Shown one piece after another: positions 17,925 through 27,400 of a stretch of DNA of 64,000 nucleotides; the stretch's first letter is position 1; each line of letters opens with the position of its first letter. The notes beneath the pieces are model-generated. The model had not been told where the DNA came from. It did not search any database and saw only the letters and a list, made by a program, of their open reading frames with translations. A program made the translations under genes and the position numbers. This DNA comes from an uncultured Lachnospiraceae bacterium. GTDB taxonomy: Bacteria > Bacillota > Clostridia > Lachnospirales > Lachnospiraceae. The stretch is from the NCBI GenBank assembly GCA_937891165.1, contig CALAEX010000129.1, positions 1 through 64,000 on the forward strand. The letters are read 5' to 3'.

Positions 17925-18122
17925 AATATCTCTTTTGATAATACTTCTAAAATAAAAACTTATGTAGGTAGTAATGACAAACTACATTTTGTGAATAGTA
18001 CAGGTGATGATACAGCGCTAAATTTTAGTAGTGGGGTACGTACACCAAGAAGTTCATCCGTAGGAAGTTCTGAACCTGGGTATTATTCAGGACATAGTTT
18101 ATCAGGATCAATAACATTATGA
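17925..18122 (+). pseudogene. Cassette remnant without its own site
   Basis: DNTSKIKTYVGSNDKLHF, then VNSTGDDTALNFSSG and about 27 further residues to a TGA at 18120-18122. The common block is diverged and no hairpin site precedes it, so it seems to be a decayed or truncated copy left after a rearrangement. Confidence 0.6.
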
Positions 18123-18139
18123 TTTATATACAATAAAAA

Positions 18140-18171
18140 TGTAGAGAGTGATATTTCTATCACTCTCTACA
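18140..18171. terminator. Hairpin terminator
   Basis: 14-bp perfect stem TGTAGAGAGTGATA / TATCACTCTCTACA, loop TTTC. Confidence 0.75.
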
Positions 18172-18196
18172 TAAATTACAACCCAAGGAGAATTAT

Positions 18197-18262
18197 ATGA
18201 CATTTACAAATGCCAAGTACAAATTTACAAAAATTTCACTTATAGTCGGAATATTCTTATGA
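18197..18262 (+). CDS. Tiny ORF with strong RBS, possibly a truncated gene (21 aa)
   Basis: AAGGAG six bases before an ATG opens a 21-codon frame ending in a hydrophobic run (SLIVGIFL). It resembles the start of a membrane protein cut short, or a small peptide. Low confidence because of length. Confidence 0.25.
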   Translation: MTFTNAKYKFTKISLIVGIFL

Positions 18263-18296
18263 GTATCATATACCCATTAATCATATGTTCGTTAGA

Positions 18297-21200
18297 CTAA
18301 TCTTCTTCAAAGAATGTCAATGAAATCTGGTCTTTGTTTACACAAAGCATTTCCGGAACATAAGAAAATCTTTCATCTTTATTAAGGTCGTTGATATCTT
18401 TTGTTACCAGTTTGATAGACTGATAATCTGTATCATAACCCATTTTATCTGTAAGCTCATATAATCCTTCATCGGTAATTTCACCATTTAAACCAATAAA
18501 TTTAATGTGATCTACATAGGCAAAATTCATCTCAATCTTTCTCATTAAATTTGAGATATGAAGTTCATTATTACCGTAAACATTCAGATTCTCAACTGTT
18601 TCTTTGATATAGGTCTTCAACTCATCTTCTGCTTTCACGGCATCCGTTCCAGCAACTAAATAAATATGGAATGCTATTGAAATATTTACTCTATCGATAA
18701 TCAGGTCTTCATCACCAATGATATAATTCTTACTTCTACCATAAGTATTATAGAATTTAAGGTCAATATAAGTTGCCTGACAAATAACCGTAGCCAACAC
18801 AGCTTCTAAATTCATGTATTGCTTATAGTAATTATCGATCATATAAGTAAACATTTCATAATTTGTTTTACCACATTCATTCTTGGTAAGTTCACCTTTA
18901 GAATTCTTATGCTGTAATAGAGAGTATTTAACTAATGGGGAAGAGTATAAATACACATCTCCTTTTGCTACGTTAAATAATCTATCATCTCTAAAGTACA
19001 TTGGAGAACGAACCATAGTAAGTGGTTTAACAAAATCAATTCTATCAGAGAAGGTAGAATAGATATTTGTCCACTGGTATCCATCTAAACTGAAGAATCT
19101 TCGATTTGTTGGATAATTATCTGTAATTCGTTTACTTTCATCTTCTAATTCGTACTCTTTATATAAAACAACAAATCGTATTTCTACACTTGTCATAGGA
19201 ATCAATTTATTTGCTTTATTGGTAATATAAACGAAGTTTCCACGAATTCCTGATGTATCTTCTACAACATCATCTTCCGGGTTCACTTCTTCTTCCGGTT
19301 GTCCAGGATTATGTATGCTATCATCGCTACCATCGCTATTGATATCAGAATTATTTCCATTATCAGCTCCTCCTTCTTCCAAACTATCATCTAATGTAGA
19401 AATAGATATAATACCTTCATCCGGATTTACATCATCTGGAATATATTCTCTTTCATTTACCCAGATTTTTAATTTTTCACTCTCATCCATGGTATACATG
19501 GTAGAACTTAAAACTTCAATATCTGGAATATAACCAAGTTCAATATCTGAATAATCGTCAATCTGAATTTTGTTTCCTAAAGTAACATGGTCATTTGTTC
19601 TAAACATACACTGATAAGTAACAACATCATCGTCTTTATTGTATGCAGTTGGAACCATTTCAATATAACAAGATTCAACTCCATTATCTTCTACTACCAT
19701 AAATACTCTAAGATAGTTATTTTTCAACTGAGAACGTCTACCAATGTAGCTATCTTTTGAAATACCTGGTATTAAAGTTTCAGCATCCCACTGCATAGAT
19801 GACATTAAATTCAAACTTACAGTGTATTCTTTTTCTTTTGCTAAAATACGCTCTACTCTTGCTTGATTGATAATGAACTGATTTGGAACTTCAATATTAT
19901 AATTAATAAAATCCAATAAAGAATTCTGATTAATTATGGTAAGATAATAATTTACTAATCCAGGATATTTTGTTACTGTCATTAAGAATGGATTGGAATA
20001 GATAAACATATCTTTTGTGATTCTACTTTCAATTTCTTCTGTATCAAACACAGTACAAATAAAATCACTCATTTCTACTTGGTGAAGTTCTAAACTCTTT
20101 GGAGTTCTACAACAAGAACAACAAACCTCACCAGTTTCTTCATCAATCCATGTTTCATGTGTTAAGTATCCACAATGATGACATAAGTATAACTCATTTT
20201 CTACATAATATTGAAGAGTCTCATCTTCCAATTTGGATTCGATATAAAGCTCTTCAAATTTTGTTTCGTGTTGGTCATAATCTGGATTGATTCCTGGATT
20301 TTTAACGGATAACCATTTGAAATAATCCCTTAAGACATTTTGATATTTTATCTGATTTTGGAAGTTAAAACATCTCTTGTCTTCATTAAATCCAAGCTTA
20401 TAAAATGGAACTACTCTGTTATTTAAACCATTTTCCATTTCATATTTAAACAAATAACCTGGGTCCTGAACGTAGGTGTTTCCACCGTCTGGATTTTTCC
20501 AATACATATAATTCATCGCCATATCAAGAGTATTTGTTGGATATACATAATCTTCATTTTTATTTACCATAAATCCCGTATAAAGACGAGATACTAAGTC
20601 ATCGCGTCTTTTGATAAAATTAATCATATTATCATTACGATATTCATAGTCAGTAAAGTAACGCTCTAAATCATTATCTGTACTAAGTACAGTAGCGGTA
20701 CTAAACTGTGTTGCTGTAAGACGTCTCAAATCTTCAATCGACATCTGATTACTACCATCTTCTGATGCAGAAGTAACGATAGCACTAATAATGAAAGATT
20801 CATTATAAGTATATTTTTCTGTATCTTTAATAATAGTTACTGCTTTACCGGTATAAGTTCCAAAATTGCCATCTTTACCTAAAGTGGTATAAGTGATAAT
20901 CTTTAAGTCGGAATTAAACTCTGGTTGAAAATAAGAGTTATTCAAACTAAAAGATAAACGAAGAACGTTTTCATCTACGATTTTGTAAAAACAAAATGGG
21001 TCTTTTTCTGGTAAAGAATTCTCTACTCTAAGAAGTAACTGTGTATATTCTGTTTCTCCTGGTGCTCTATAAAAAGCATCAAATCCTGCTAAAATACCAT
21101 CAAATCGAACATCAATGATTGGGTAATTAACAGAAGAGTTATCGATGATATTTTCATCAATTTCTGTTCGAATACACTGATGTGCAACTACTTCCAATGC

Positions 21201-21785
21201 AAAGAATCCATCTACCGTTCTTCGAATTTTGATATAGGGATTTACAATATCGGAAATAGAATTATTATATTCAGTTACTAAATACTTAGCAGAATATACA
21301 TACTCTGTAGCGGATATTTTTGTTTTCTTTCTTGTAATCTCGATGTCGTAATCGAATACGAAAGGTTTATCCTCTACATAAATCATAGTATTCTTACTAA
21401 GATAAATAATATTTTGTGTTTGAGTGGTGGCATACATGTTTGCCTCATCAAACACTTTATTCAATTCTCTTTCATCTAAAACCAATAAGAATCTACATTT
21501 TGCAGCTTTACCGATAACATCACTAATCTGAAATAATGCGGCATAACTATAAATAGATTCTGGTAATGTAGCCTTTGTGATGAAAAATTCTTTTAATAAC
21601 GTAGATACAGCATAAAATGTATCTTCGGATATATTTGATAATTGCTCCGTTGTAAGTCCAAGAAGACCAGACATTCTTGTTGATATATCTTGGTCTGGAA
21701 AATACTTCGGAATTAAAATATCAAGAGTATTTGATTTAAAATCAAAATTGTCTCTATAATTTCGTATCGTCTCTTTTGATGCCAA
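18297..21785 (-). CDS. Putative baseplate wedge protein (gp6-like) with inserted zinc knuckle
   Basis: 1162 residues. The N-terminal ~100 residues (a long helical region with IPKYFPDQDISTRM) and the series of beta domains that follow resemble the large wedge proteins that join the baseplate inner ring in myoviruses. At about residues 533-560 four Cys (CHHCG … CCSCC) form a zinc knuckle with an acidic loop, which I do not expect in T4 gp6. A Ser/Asp/Asn-rich low-complexity linker (about 795-835) precedes the C-terminal domains. The start is TTG at 21785, with AAGGAAGGTG upstream; no ATG is nearby. It follows the SH3-containing virion gene by 24 bp in one operon. Confidence 0.5.
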   Translation of the reverse strand: MASKETIRNYRDNFDFKSNTLDILIPKYFPDQDISTRMSGLLGLTTEQLSNISEDTFYAVSTLLKEFFITKATLPESIYSYAALFQISDVIGKAAKCRFLLVLDERELNKVFDEANMYATTQTQNIIYLSKNTMIYVEDKPFVFDYDIEITRKKTKISATEYVYSAKYLVTEYNNSISDIVNPYIKIRRTVDGFFALEVVAHQCIRTEIDENIIDNSSVNYPIIDVRFDGILAGFDAFYRAPGETEYTQLLLRVENSLPEKDPFCFYKIVDENVLRLSFSLNNSYFQPEFNSDLKIITYTTLGKDGNFGTYTGKAVTIIKDTEKYTYNESFIISAIVTSASEDGSNQMSIEDLRRLTATQFSTATVLSTDNDLERYFTDYEYRNDNMINFIKRRDDLVSRLYTGFMVNKNEDYVYPTNTLDMAMNYMYWKNPDGGNTYVQDPGYLFKYEMENGLNNRVVPFYKLGFNEDKRCFNFQNQIKYQNVLRDYFKWLSVKNPGINPDYDQHETKFEELYIESKLEDETLQYYVENELYLCHHCGYLTHETWIDEETGEVCCSCCRTPKSLELHQVEMSDFICTVFDTEEIESRITKDMFIYSNPFLMTVTKYPGLVNYYLTIINQNSLLDFINYNIEVPNQFIINQARVERILAKEKEYTVSLNLMSSMQWDAETLIPGISKDSYIGRRSQLKNNYLRVFMVVEDNGVESCYIEMVPTAYNKDDDVVTYQCMFRTNDHVTLGNKIQIDDYSDIELGYIPDIEVLSSTMYTMDESEKLKIWVNEREYIPDDVNPDEGIISISTLDDSLEEGGADNGNNSDINSDGSDDSIHNPGQPEEEVNPEDDVVEDTSGIRGNFVYITNKANKLIPMTSVEIRFVVLYKEYELEDESKRITDNYPTNRRFFSLDGYQWTNIYSTFSDRIDFVKPLTMVRSPMYFRDDRLFNVAKGDVYLYSSPLVKYSLLQHKNSKGELTKNECGKTNYEMFTYMIDNYYKQYMNLEAVLATVICQATYIDLKFYNTYGRSKNYIIGDEDLIIDRVNISIAFHIYLVAGTDAVKAEDELKTYIKETVENLNVYGNNELHISNLMRKIEMNFAYVDHIKFIGLNGEITDEGLYELTDKMGYDTDYQSIKLVTKDINDLNKDERFSYVPEMLCVNKDQISLTFFEED

Positions 21786-21809
21786 CTCAACTCACCTTCC
21801 TTTCTGGTT

Positions 21810-23366
21810 CTAACTTTTTCTAAATCTAAGCTTATAAATAGTACGCCCAAATGAATCTTTGATAAGTTCGATATATGGAGCGCCTACCCATGTATTGCCT
21901 GTACTCATAATTTGGTTATTATAAGTTTCTAAGTAATATTTTGAACCGGTTGAGTTTAAATTAAATTCTGCAATTACAGATGGATCCCAAGGTTTTTGAA
22001 ACGAATACTGATAAGTGATACTAAGTTCAGGATTCGTAATATATTGGGATTTTGTCCATGTCATTATAGAATCTGGAATATTTGTTGGGAATACACCATA
22101 CAACTTAGACCAGTAAATGATATCTTCCCCATTTTCTGCACATACGATATAATATGCACTACATGCATAATCTAATACTTTATTTGCGAGATGACCTTGT
22201 AATGGTCTTAAGGTACCTCTACTTACTTTAGAAATATAATCAACCCAGATTTCGTGCATTTTAAACAAATGAAGATTTCTATCATCAGTAAATGAGATAC
22301 TAACTTCATTTGCTCCATTTCCATCTATTTTCTTACCATAGGCGATACTTCTACCATGTTTTGTTTTACCATAAGTATCTGTAGTAAGAGTTCTATCTCT
22401 GCATTCAAAACTAGTAACTCGGTTACTTGGTAGCATCATAAAATCATGATCCATTCCAACTTTAGATGATAATTGCAGTAAAGTTCCTGGGTTATTTTTA
22501 AATTCCAATGTGTAACGAGAATATTTTTCCAATTGTTTTGCTAATTGATATTTTCCACTACCAACATCAAATATGATATTACAATCCGGTCTTGTGAAAA
22601 ATACATGAGCAAAAGTTCTTGTCAATACATCGTCCAATGTAGGAACTTTAAATCTATTATAATATCTGGAATATCTTTCATATAACTGGACAGAACTTTC
22701 TTCTGGTATATTAAGAGATTCTTTGATAAGTCCCATAGCATTAATAAACTCATTTGTATGATAATTCTGTTCATAATCATATGAATAACGACCTTTCGAT
22801 TTATCATAAGATGTTTGAACTGGGAACAATTTGTCATTCTGTACATACTTTGCTAAGTTTTTAAGTCTATTAACCTCTGTATCTTTATGTGTAGATTTAG
22901 TTGCTTCTTTTGGGAATTCAAATTTATCTATAGAAGAAAGACTTCGATGTTGTGTTTTAAAAGATGTCCAGTTCTTATTATTCTTAGCATCTGGAACTTC
23001 TCCAGATGTTGCTGACGAACCTCCGCTATTTGCTGTACTAATTACAGTTTTTACGGAAGAAGAACTGCTTTGTCTTTTTACCGCTGCGTTATATCCAGTT
23101 AAGTCTTTCCCCGATGCTCTAAGAGACATCGTACTTACCGGGGGTTGTAATAGTGAATAATTAATAGATGGATGAGTTAATATCGCCCATCCACTTATAG
23201 TACCATCATTTACTTTAACCCACTCAACGTTATTAACAGTTCGGTGATCTAAGATTTCAACCATAGACCCTGTAGATATAGTTCCGACCTTAAATTTGTC
23301 ATTTGCTTTTGAGGTAGAATATACTTTAAGGGATGATTTTTTCGTAGATACTACAGCGTAGTCCAT
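21810..23366 (-). CDS. Virion protein with N-terminal SH3 domain (518 aa)
   Basis: Residues about 1-70 are a bacterial SH3 domain (LKVYSTSKANDKFKVGTIST … WVKVNDGTISGWA), which usually binds cell-wall peptides. A Ser-rich linker (about 85-130) leads to a large domain with FTRPDCNIIF and LHLFKMHEIWVDYISKVSRG, and a stretch ending IMTWTKSQYITNPELSITYQ. I have seen this pattern in conserved tail proteins of large phages. An SH3-tagged tail protein would contact the wall during attachment. RBS AAGGTG. It is the first gene of the operon with the wedge candidate. Confidence 0.6.
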   Translation of the reverse strand: MDYAVVSTKKSSLKVYSTSKANDKFKVGTISTGSMVEILDHRTVNNVEWVKVNDGTISGWAILTHPSINYSLLQPPVSTMSLRASGKDLTGYNAAVKRQSSSSSVKTVISTANSGGSSATSGEVPDAKNNKNWTSFKTQHRSLSSIDKFEFPKEATKSTHKDTEVNRLKNLAKYVQNDKLFPVQTSYDKSKGRYSYDYEQNYHTNEFINAMGLIKESLNIPEESSVQLYERYSRYYNRFKVPTLDDVLTRTFAHVFFTRPDCNIIFDVGSGKYQLAKQLEKYSRYTLEFKNNPGTLLQLSSKVGMDHDFMMLPSNRVTSFECRDRTLTTDTYGKTKHGRSIAYGKKIDGNGANEVSISFTDDRNLHLFKMHEIWVDYISKVSRGTLRPLQGHLANKVLDYACSAYYIVCAENGEDIIYWSKLYGVFPTNIPDSIMTWTKSQYITNPELSITYQYSFQKPWDPSVIAEFNLNSTGSKYYLETYNNQIMSTGNTWVGAPYIELIKDSFGRTIYKLRFRKS

Positions 23367-23445
23367 TTGTTAGTTCACCTTCTTTCTCGGTTTTCTGCCT
23401 TTAAACTAATGTTTTCGGGCTATTTTCATATCAAAATTTCAGAAA

Positions 23446-23457
23446 TATATTATTATA
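23446..23457 (+). promoter_or_regulatory. Promoter-like motif TATATTATTATA
   Basis: Variant of the recurrent motif, 29 bp before the ATG at 23486, in a divergent intergenic region. Confidence 0.35.
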
Positions 23458-23485
23458 TTAGATATAAAGAAAGGAGATAAAACCA

Positions 23486-23770
23486 ATGGGAATATCTATG
23501 AAAGATATCGTTAAAGTTGGAAGCGATGTCGTAAAAGAAGCTGGTAAAAATCCAGTAATTCAAAAAGCTTTATTTGGTACTTATACAAACGGAGAGCCTA
23601 GAAATTTGGCTGATGCTATGAATGGAGAAATTATACATCCAGAAGATAGACTTCGTATTACAAAAAGACTGAAAAAGAATGAGAAGAAAAAAGAAAAGAG
23701 AAAAAAGAAAGGTGAAAAATATGCTAAGATAGACCTTGATAAATTAGCATTCACTAAAGAGGAAGATTAA
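23486..23770 (+). CDS. Small basic phage protein (94 aa)
   Basis: Unknown family. The C-terminal half is strongly basic (KRLKKNEKKKEKRKKKGEK), suggesting nucleic-acid or membrane contact; the N-terminus is an amphipathic helix. AAAGGAG precedes the ATG. It is monocistronic with a promoter-like motif upstream and a strong terminator downstream. Confidence 0.65.
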   Translation: MGISMKDIVKVGSDVVKEAGKNPVIQKALFGTYTNGEPRNLADAMNGEIIHPEDRLRITKRLKKNEKKKEKRKKKGEKYAKIDLDKLAFTKEED

Positions 23771-23802
23771 AAATAAGCTGATACCTGAGAGTATCAGCTT
23801 AT
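23771..23802 (+). terminator. Rho-independent terminator
   Basis: 12-bp stem AATAAGCTGATA / TATCAGCTTATT followed by nine or more T residues. Confidence 0.9.
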
Positions 23803-23817
23803 TTTTTTTTTCTATAT

Positions 23818-24192
23818 TTACTTGCTTCCATACATATACATTTGATTATAATCTTCTAGATTATCATGGGGATATTCATGATAATCTGCATCGAATATAC
23901 TTTTCATTTCACTAAAATAAAACATATGCATGATATATTCAAATTCAAATGAATTAATTGTATGATCATTTTCATATACAGGTTTCAAACCTGTATTTTG
24001 TATTCCTTCACGTTCATCTTTCGTTCGTGTACTTGCATCAATTCTAGGTCTCGTTTCTCTATGATAATTTATCATTTTTGATATTTTTGATTTTATTAAA
24101 CTGAACTCTTTTTCCATACATATCATAGTAGCAAAATTTCGTTTCGATGTAAAATAATCTTCATCTCCAGTTTTATCGTATGGTGAACTCAT
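23818..24192 (-). CDS. Uncharacterised small protein (124 aa), EFEYIM family
   Basis: No known family. It contains KDEREGIQN (compare SEREGIHN at 3218-3595) and SFEFEYIMHMFYF, which resembles YEFDYIMEMQLL in the gene just upstream, so the two are probably tandem paralogues. Acidic C-terminus. The start lies six bases after the upstream stop, with GGGGGTAAAG as RBS. Confidence 0.6.
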   Translation of the reverse strand: MSSPYDKTGDEDYFTSKRNFATMICMEKEFSLIKSKISKMINYHRETRPRIDASTRTKDEREGIQNTGLKPVYENDHTINSFEFEYIMHMFYFSEMKSIFDADYHEYPHDNLEDYNQMYMYGSK

Positions 24193-24198
24193 AAAACT

Positions 24199-24684
24199 TT
24201 ACCCCCTTCTAAGAACCAGTTTTGGTTGCGTACATTTTTTATTAGCAAACGCTCGTATCATATCATGTGCTCTTGTTTGATTTAATAATTGCATTTCCAT
24301 AATATAATCAAATTCATAGTCTTCGTTTTCATTTAATAAAAATTCTTGTTCTATAGTTTTAGCCATTTTCTCTTTATAATGAAAATCGTTGAATATGTGG
24401 GTATATTCAGAGTCATGTGTTAATACTTTAATATCATTTTTTGTTTCATATGATGAAAACTCTTTTATATATTGATATTGTGGCGGCACATTGCTCTCAA
24501 GCGACAAAAGCTCAGAATCAACTTGTCTATTTGAAGTTTTTCTTTCCCAATCAGGTTTTGGCTCATCCAACAATATGGTTGTATAAAAAGTTCCATACAT
24601 AGTCGACCTATCAATGTCTTCAATATGTGTACCACCTATCATTGGTTGTATAATTTCTCTCATCTTACCTAGCATTTCAAACAT
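24199..24684 (-). CDS. Uncharacterised protein (161 aa), EFEYIM family
   Basis: The ATG at 24684 (MFEMLGKM) is chosen because AGAGGATA precedes it; a longer frame to 24738 has no RBS and would overlap the promoter-like motif. Soluble and acidic, with NEDYEFDYIMEMQLL near the C-terminus shared with the downstream gene. Function unknown. First gene of a two-gene unit. Confidence 0.6.
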   Translation of the reverse strand: MFEMLGKMREIIQPMIGGTHIEDIDRSTMYGTFYTTILLDEPKPDWERKTSNRQVDSELLSLESNVPPQYQYIKEFSSYETKNDIKVLTHDSEYTHIFNDFHYKEKMAKTIEQEFLLNENEDYEFDYIMEMQLLNQTRAHDMIRAFANKKCTQPKLVLRRG

Positions 24685-24719
24685 TTGTCGTATCCTCTCT
24701 TTCTTTTGTTTACATCTAT

Positions 24720-24731
24720 TAAAATAATATA
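24720..24731 (-). promoter_or_regulatory. Recurrent promoter-like motif TATATTATTTTA
   Basis: Exact minus-strand match 35 bp upstream of the start at 24684. Confidence 0.45.
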
Positions 24732-24787
24732 CCTTCAAAAATGAATAGTAATCACATTATATTAATTTGAATAAGGAGGTTAATGCA

Positions 24788-26008
24788 ATGGCATTTTTTA
24801 TAGATGAAGAACGTTTTATTGATGACTCAGTGTCATTACTTGATGAGCGTCTTAATAGCCCTATTGCTAGATTTATAGAGCAAACTCCAACCTTTGTAAC
24901 ATATTATCACATCAATACAGATGAATCTACTTCTGATGCTGGTTTTAATGATGTAGATTCCGTGATTGGGAGTACATCACCCATTAAATATCAGCGTGTA
25001 GATAAATTTCCGATTTATGGATTAGACCAAATTATAGCTCAGTTACAAGATACGGATACTGGTATTGATACCTCTTATGAAGGCGAAGCAAGTATTTTAC
25101 CAAACACAATTAAACCATTACCAAATGATTATTTTATCATCCCGTATGTGGGAGTAAATATCTTATTTAGAATTACTGCGATTGAATATGATAATATTCG
25201 TCAGGATAACTTTTATAAGATTTCTTTTAAACTGGATGCAATTGATACTGATAAAAAGAATACATTAGAAAAGCAAGTATATGATAAATATACTTGTATT
25301 CTTGAAAATATTGGAACAGAAAACAGATGTATTATCCAGAATGATTATAAAGAAAAGTTGGATAAGATTGATAAAATGTATAACGATATGGTCCATTTAT
25401 TCATATCCATTTTCTATGACGAAAGATACAATTGTATTCTTGGTGAATTACCAAATGGATATCGATTATATGACCCATTTATGACATCATTTATTAATCG
25501 TCATAAATTATTTTTAAAGAAGAATTCTTTGGAAACTATGTATTTAGAAGAAGACCATATTGCAGATAATAAGAAACAACTGAAATATGAAAGAAGTATT
25601 TTCAGATTCTTCGAACGAAGAGATATTGAATACATTAAACCATTCTTTTATACTATGATTTCTGGAAAATCAAAAAAAGAATCTGCATTTTTCAAATGGG
25701 ATGATGAATCTATTCAGGTAGTAGATATCCCTAGTGTATTTGATCATAATAATACACAAAGGATTTTACCAGATATTACAATCGAAACGATTCGACTGAA
25801 TGGTCCAACGGAATCTAAATATCTTAAGCTGATCATGAAATTCTTAAGAAAAGAAAAACCGGTAACAGTTAACGATATTGAATTGGACTTAAATGATGAA
25901 TTGATTCAATTAGATGCTAACTTGGAAATGTTCTTTATAACACCATTACTTCTTTATATTATTAAAGAAGCAATCATTGAGTTTAATAAAACTGGTATGA
26001 TTGAATAG
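24788..26008 (+). CDS. Putative virion structural protein (406 aa)
   Basis: Starts at the ATG at 24788, directly after AAGGAGGTTAATGCA; an upstream in-frame ATG would include the RBS. Alternating beta and helical segments, KPLPNDYFIIPYVGVNILFR and a mid-length DPFMTSFINRHKLF, give the look of a tail or neck protein of large phages, without a firm family match. A single plus-strand gene followed after 28 bp by a cassette site. Confidence 0.45.
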   Translation: MAFFIDEERFIDDSVSLLDERLNSPIARFIEQTPTFVTYYHINTDESTSDAGFNDVDSVIGSTSPIKYQRVDKFPIYGLDQIIAQLQDTDTGIDTSYEGEASILPNTIKPLPNDYFIIPYVGVNILFRITAIEYDNIRQDNFYKISFKLDAIDTDKKNTLEKQVYDKYTCILENIGTENRCIIQNDYKEKLDKIDKMYNDMVHLFISIFYDERYNCILGELPNGYRLYDPFMTSFINRHKLFLKKNSLETMYLEEDHIADNKKQLKYERSIFRFFERRDIEYIKPFFYTMISGKSKKESAFFKWDDESIQVVDIPSVFDHNNTQRILPDITIETIRLNGPTESKYLKLIMKFLRKEKPVTVNDIELDLNDELIQLDANLEMFFITPLLLYIIKEAIIEFNKTGMIE

Positions 26009-26036
26009 TTATATTACTTGGAATACGCGATTAAGG

Positions 26037-26122
26037 TGGGGATTGAATTTAGCACAATTAATTTTCTCTATCTCTCGGTAAAACACGGGAGATAGAGAAA
26101 TCTTATTAAGCTAAATAGTAAC
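26037..26122 (+). repeat. Palindromic cassette site s4
   Basis: GTGGGGATTGAATTTAGC, stem and GTAAAACA loop as in s2, then CTTATTAAGCTAAATAGTAA. Outer arms ATTTAGC / GCTAAAT are fully complementary in this version. No stop between stem and coding segment. Confidence 0.85.
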
Positions 26123-26527
26123 GTCACTAAAGTAAAAACTTATGTGGGAACTGATGGAAAATTACATTTTGTGAATAGTGCAGGTGCTGATACAGCGCTA
26201 AATTTTAGTAGCAATGGGTTCGTCAAAGTTACAGATACAAAGAGAGTTACAATGGTAAATGGATCAGCTCTTGTAGAATCAAATTTACCGCAAGTTACTG
26301 CATATTTCTGTGTAATAACTGTTATATCAGGTGCTGGTGCTTATGGTGGTTTAGGTTTTACTTTAGGTGGTGGTTATGGTTGTAGCTTTCAATCTTCAAC
26401 TGGACATCCATTTGCTGTTGGTAGAACATTTGTGTTTGCAGCTGATGGTTATGGTGATTTATATATTAGTACAGACTCCAGATTTGCAGGAACTGTAGTA
26501 GATATAGATATTTATGCTATACCTTAA
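26096..26527 (+). CDS. Startless tail-fibre-tip-like cassette, Gly-rich
   Basis: The frame is open from TAG at 26093, reading through the right half of s4 as RNLIKLNSNVTKVKTYVGTD and on into the common block, then a unique Gly/Val-rich part (AYGGLGFTLGGGYGCSF). Stop at 26525. The only candidate start is GTG at 26144, without RBS. First of four plus-strand cassettes in a 3-kb cluster. Confidence 0.65.
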   Translation, partial: RNLIKLNSNVTKVKTYVGTDGKLHFVNSAGADTALNFSSNGFVKVTDTKRVTMVNGSALVESNLPQVTAYFCVITVISGAGAYGGLGFTLGGGYGCSFQSSTGHPFAVGRTFVFAADGYGDLYISTDSRFAGTVVDIDIYAIP

Positions 26528-26582
26528 ATAATTTCCTATTCAATAGCAATGATATTCACACTATTGACTTGAGAAACACAAT

Positions 26583-26900
26583 TATCTGCATATAAATAAA
26601 TTAATTACAAAGATATTAGGTCACGATAGTATACATACTATTAAAAGTGATGATTTTGCGTCTTTTAATTCAGCCAAGAGTAGTATTATCAGCTCTGCTC
26701 TTGGCAAAGCGTTGAGTATGACTACAACAACAACTATAGCTGATGTAACAACAAAGATAAAAACTGTTACTAATAGAGGAGCATGGACTTCTAAACCTAC
26801 TACTATTGGTAAAGTTACTATACCAAAAGGATATCATAATGGTAGTGGATATGTAGATACTTCCAAATTTAGTACTTCAAAAAAAATTAACATTAGTTAA
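26583..26900 (+). pseudogene. Tail-fibre C-terminal fragment
   Basis: A frame open without a good start reads ILGHDSIHTIKSDDFASFNS, SALGKALSMTTTTT, then VTIPKGYHNGSGYVDTS. The last part matches the (I/V)P.GYHNGSGYV motif common at the ends of Firmicutes phage tail-fibre proteins. It seems to be a stored or broken fibre fragment without a cassette site of its own. Confidence 0.55.
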
Positions 26901-26916
26901 AACAGGAAAGCACAGT

Positions 26917-27174
26917 ATGTCTGGTGTTACATACACATGGGATTCTAGTAAACCGCCATCGGCAATTTATATATTAGCCTTTTATGCTGGGAATATTTCA
27001 TGGTCGCCGGATTCTCCAAATGAATTTTCATACAGTGGAGCAGGTTTTGAGAACAAATATCCAATAGGAACTGATACGTCTGTAAAAGTCACAAAAACAA
27101 CATCAAACAGTATCATATTTGCATGTACAAATGTGGATTTTGAACAATATGATTATTGCATATACATATTGTAA
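26917..27174 (+). CDS. Beta-rich fibre-domain fragment (85 aa)
   Basis: ATG at 26917 with AGGAAAG 8-13 bases upstream; the frame is also open backwards through GKHS, so it may be an internal piece of a longer domain. Aromatic and Ser/Thr/Pro-rich (SGVTYTWDSSKPPSAIYILA), as in other fibre tips. It lies inside the cassette cluster; expression is doubtful. Confidence 0.45.
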   Translation: MSGVTYTWDSSKPPSAIYILAFYAGNISWSPDSPNEFSYSGAGFENKYPIGTDTSVKVTKTTSNSIIFACTNVDFEQYDYCIYIL

Positions 27175-27198
27175 ATAATTAGTTGTATTGCTATATAA

Positions 27199-27324
27199 TC
27201 TGATGATACTTCTAAAATAAAGACTTATGTTGGTAGTGACGGTAAACTACATTTTATAAATAAAGAAGGTGTTGATTCCGTACTAAACTTTAGTAGTAGA
27301 TTATCCAAAGCCAAAGGGGATTGA
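27199..27324 (+). pseudogene. Truncated cassette head joined to site s5
   Basis: SDDTSKIKTYVGSDGKLHFI, then NKEGVDSVLNFSSRLSKAKG and a stop created by the first bases of s5 (GAT TGA). In the full cassette at 38824-39288 the same SKAK is followed by YEILFDG. The break is exactly where GGGGATTGAATTTAGC begins. Confidence 0.7.
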
Positions 27325-27400
27325 ATTTAGCACAATTAATTTTCTCTATCTCTCGATGATTCTCGGGAGATAGAGAATTTTTATTAAGCTAAATAGTAAA
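27316..27400 (+). repeat. Palindromic cassette site s5, variant loop
   Basis: Stem conserved but the loop region is CTCTCGATGATTCTCGGGAG: the A/T inner pair replaces the G/C pair of other copies, so pairing is kept by covariation. Ends TTTTTATTAAGCTAAATAGT. Confidence 0.85.
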
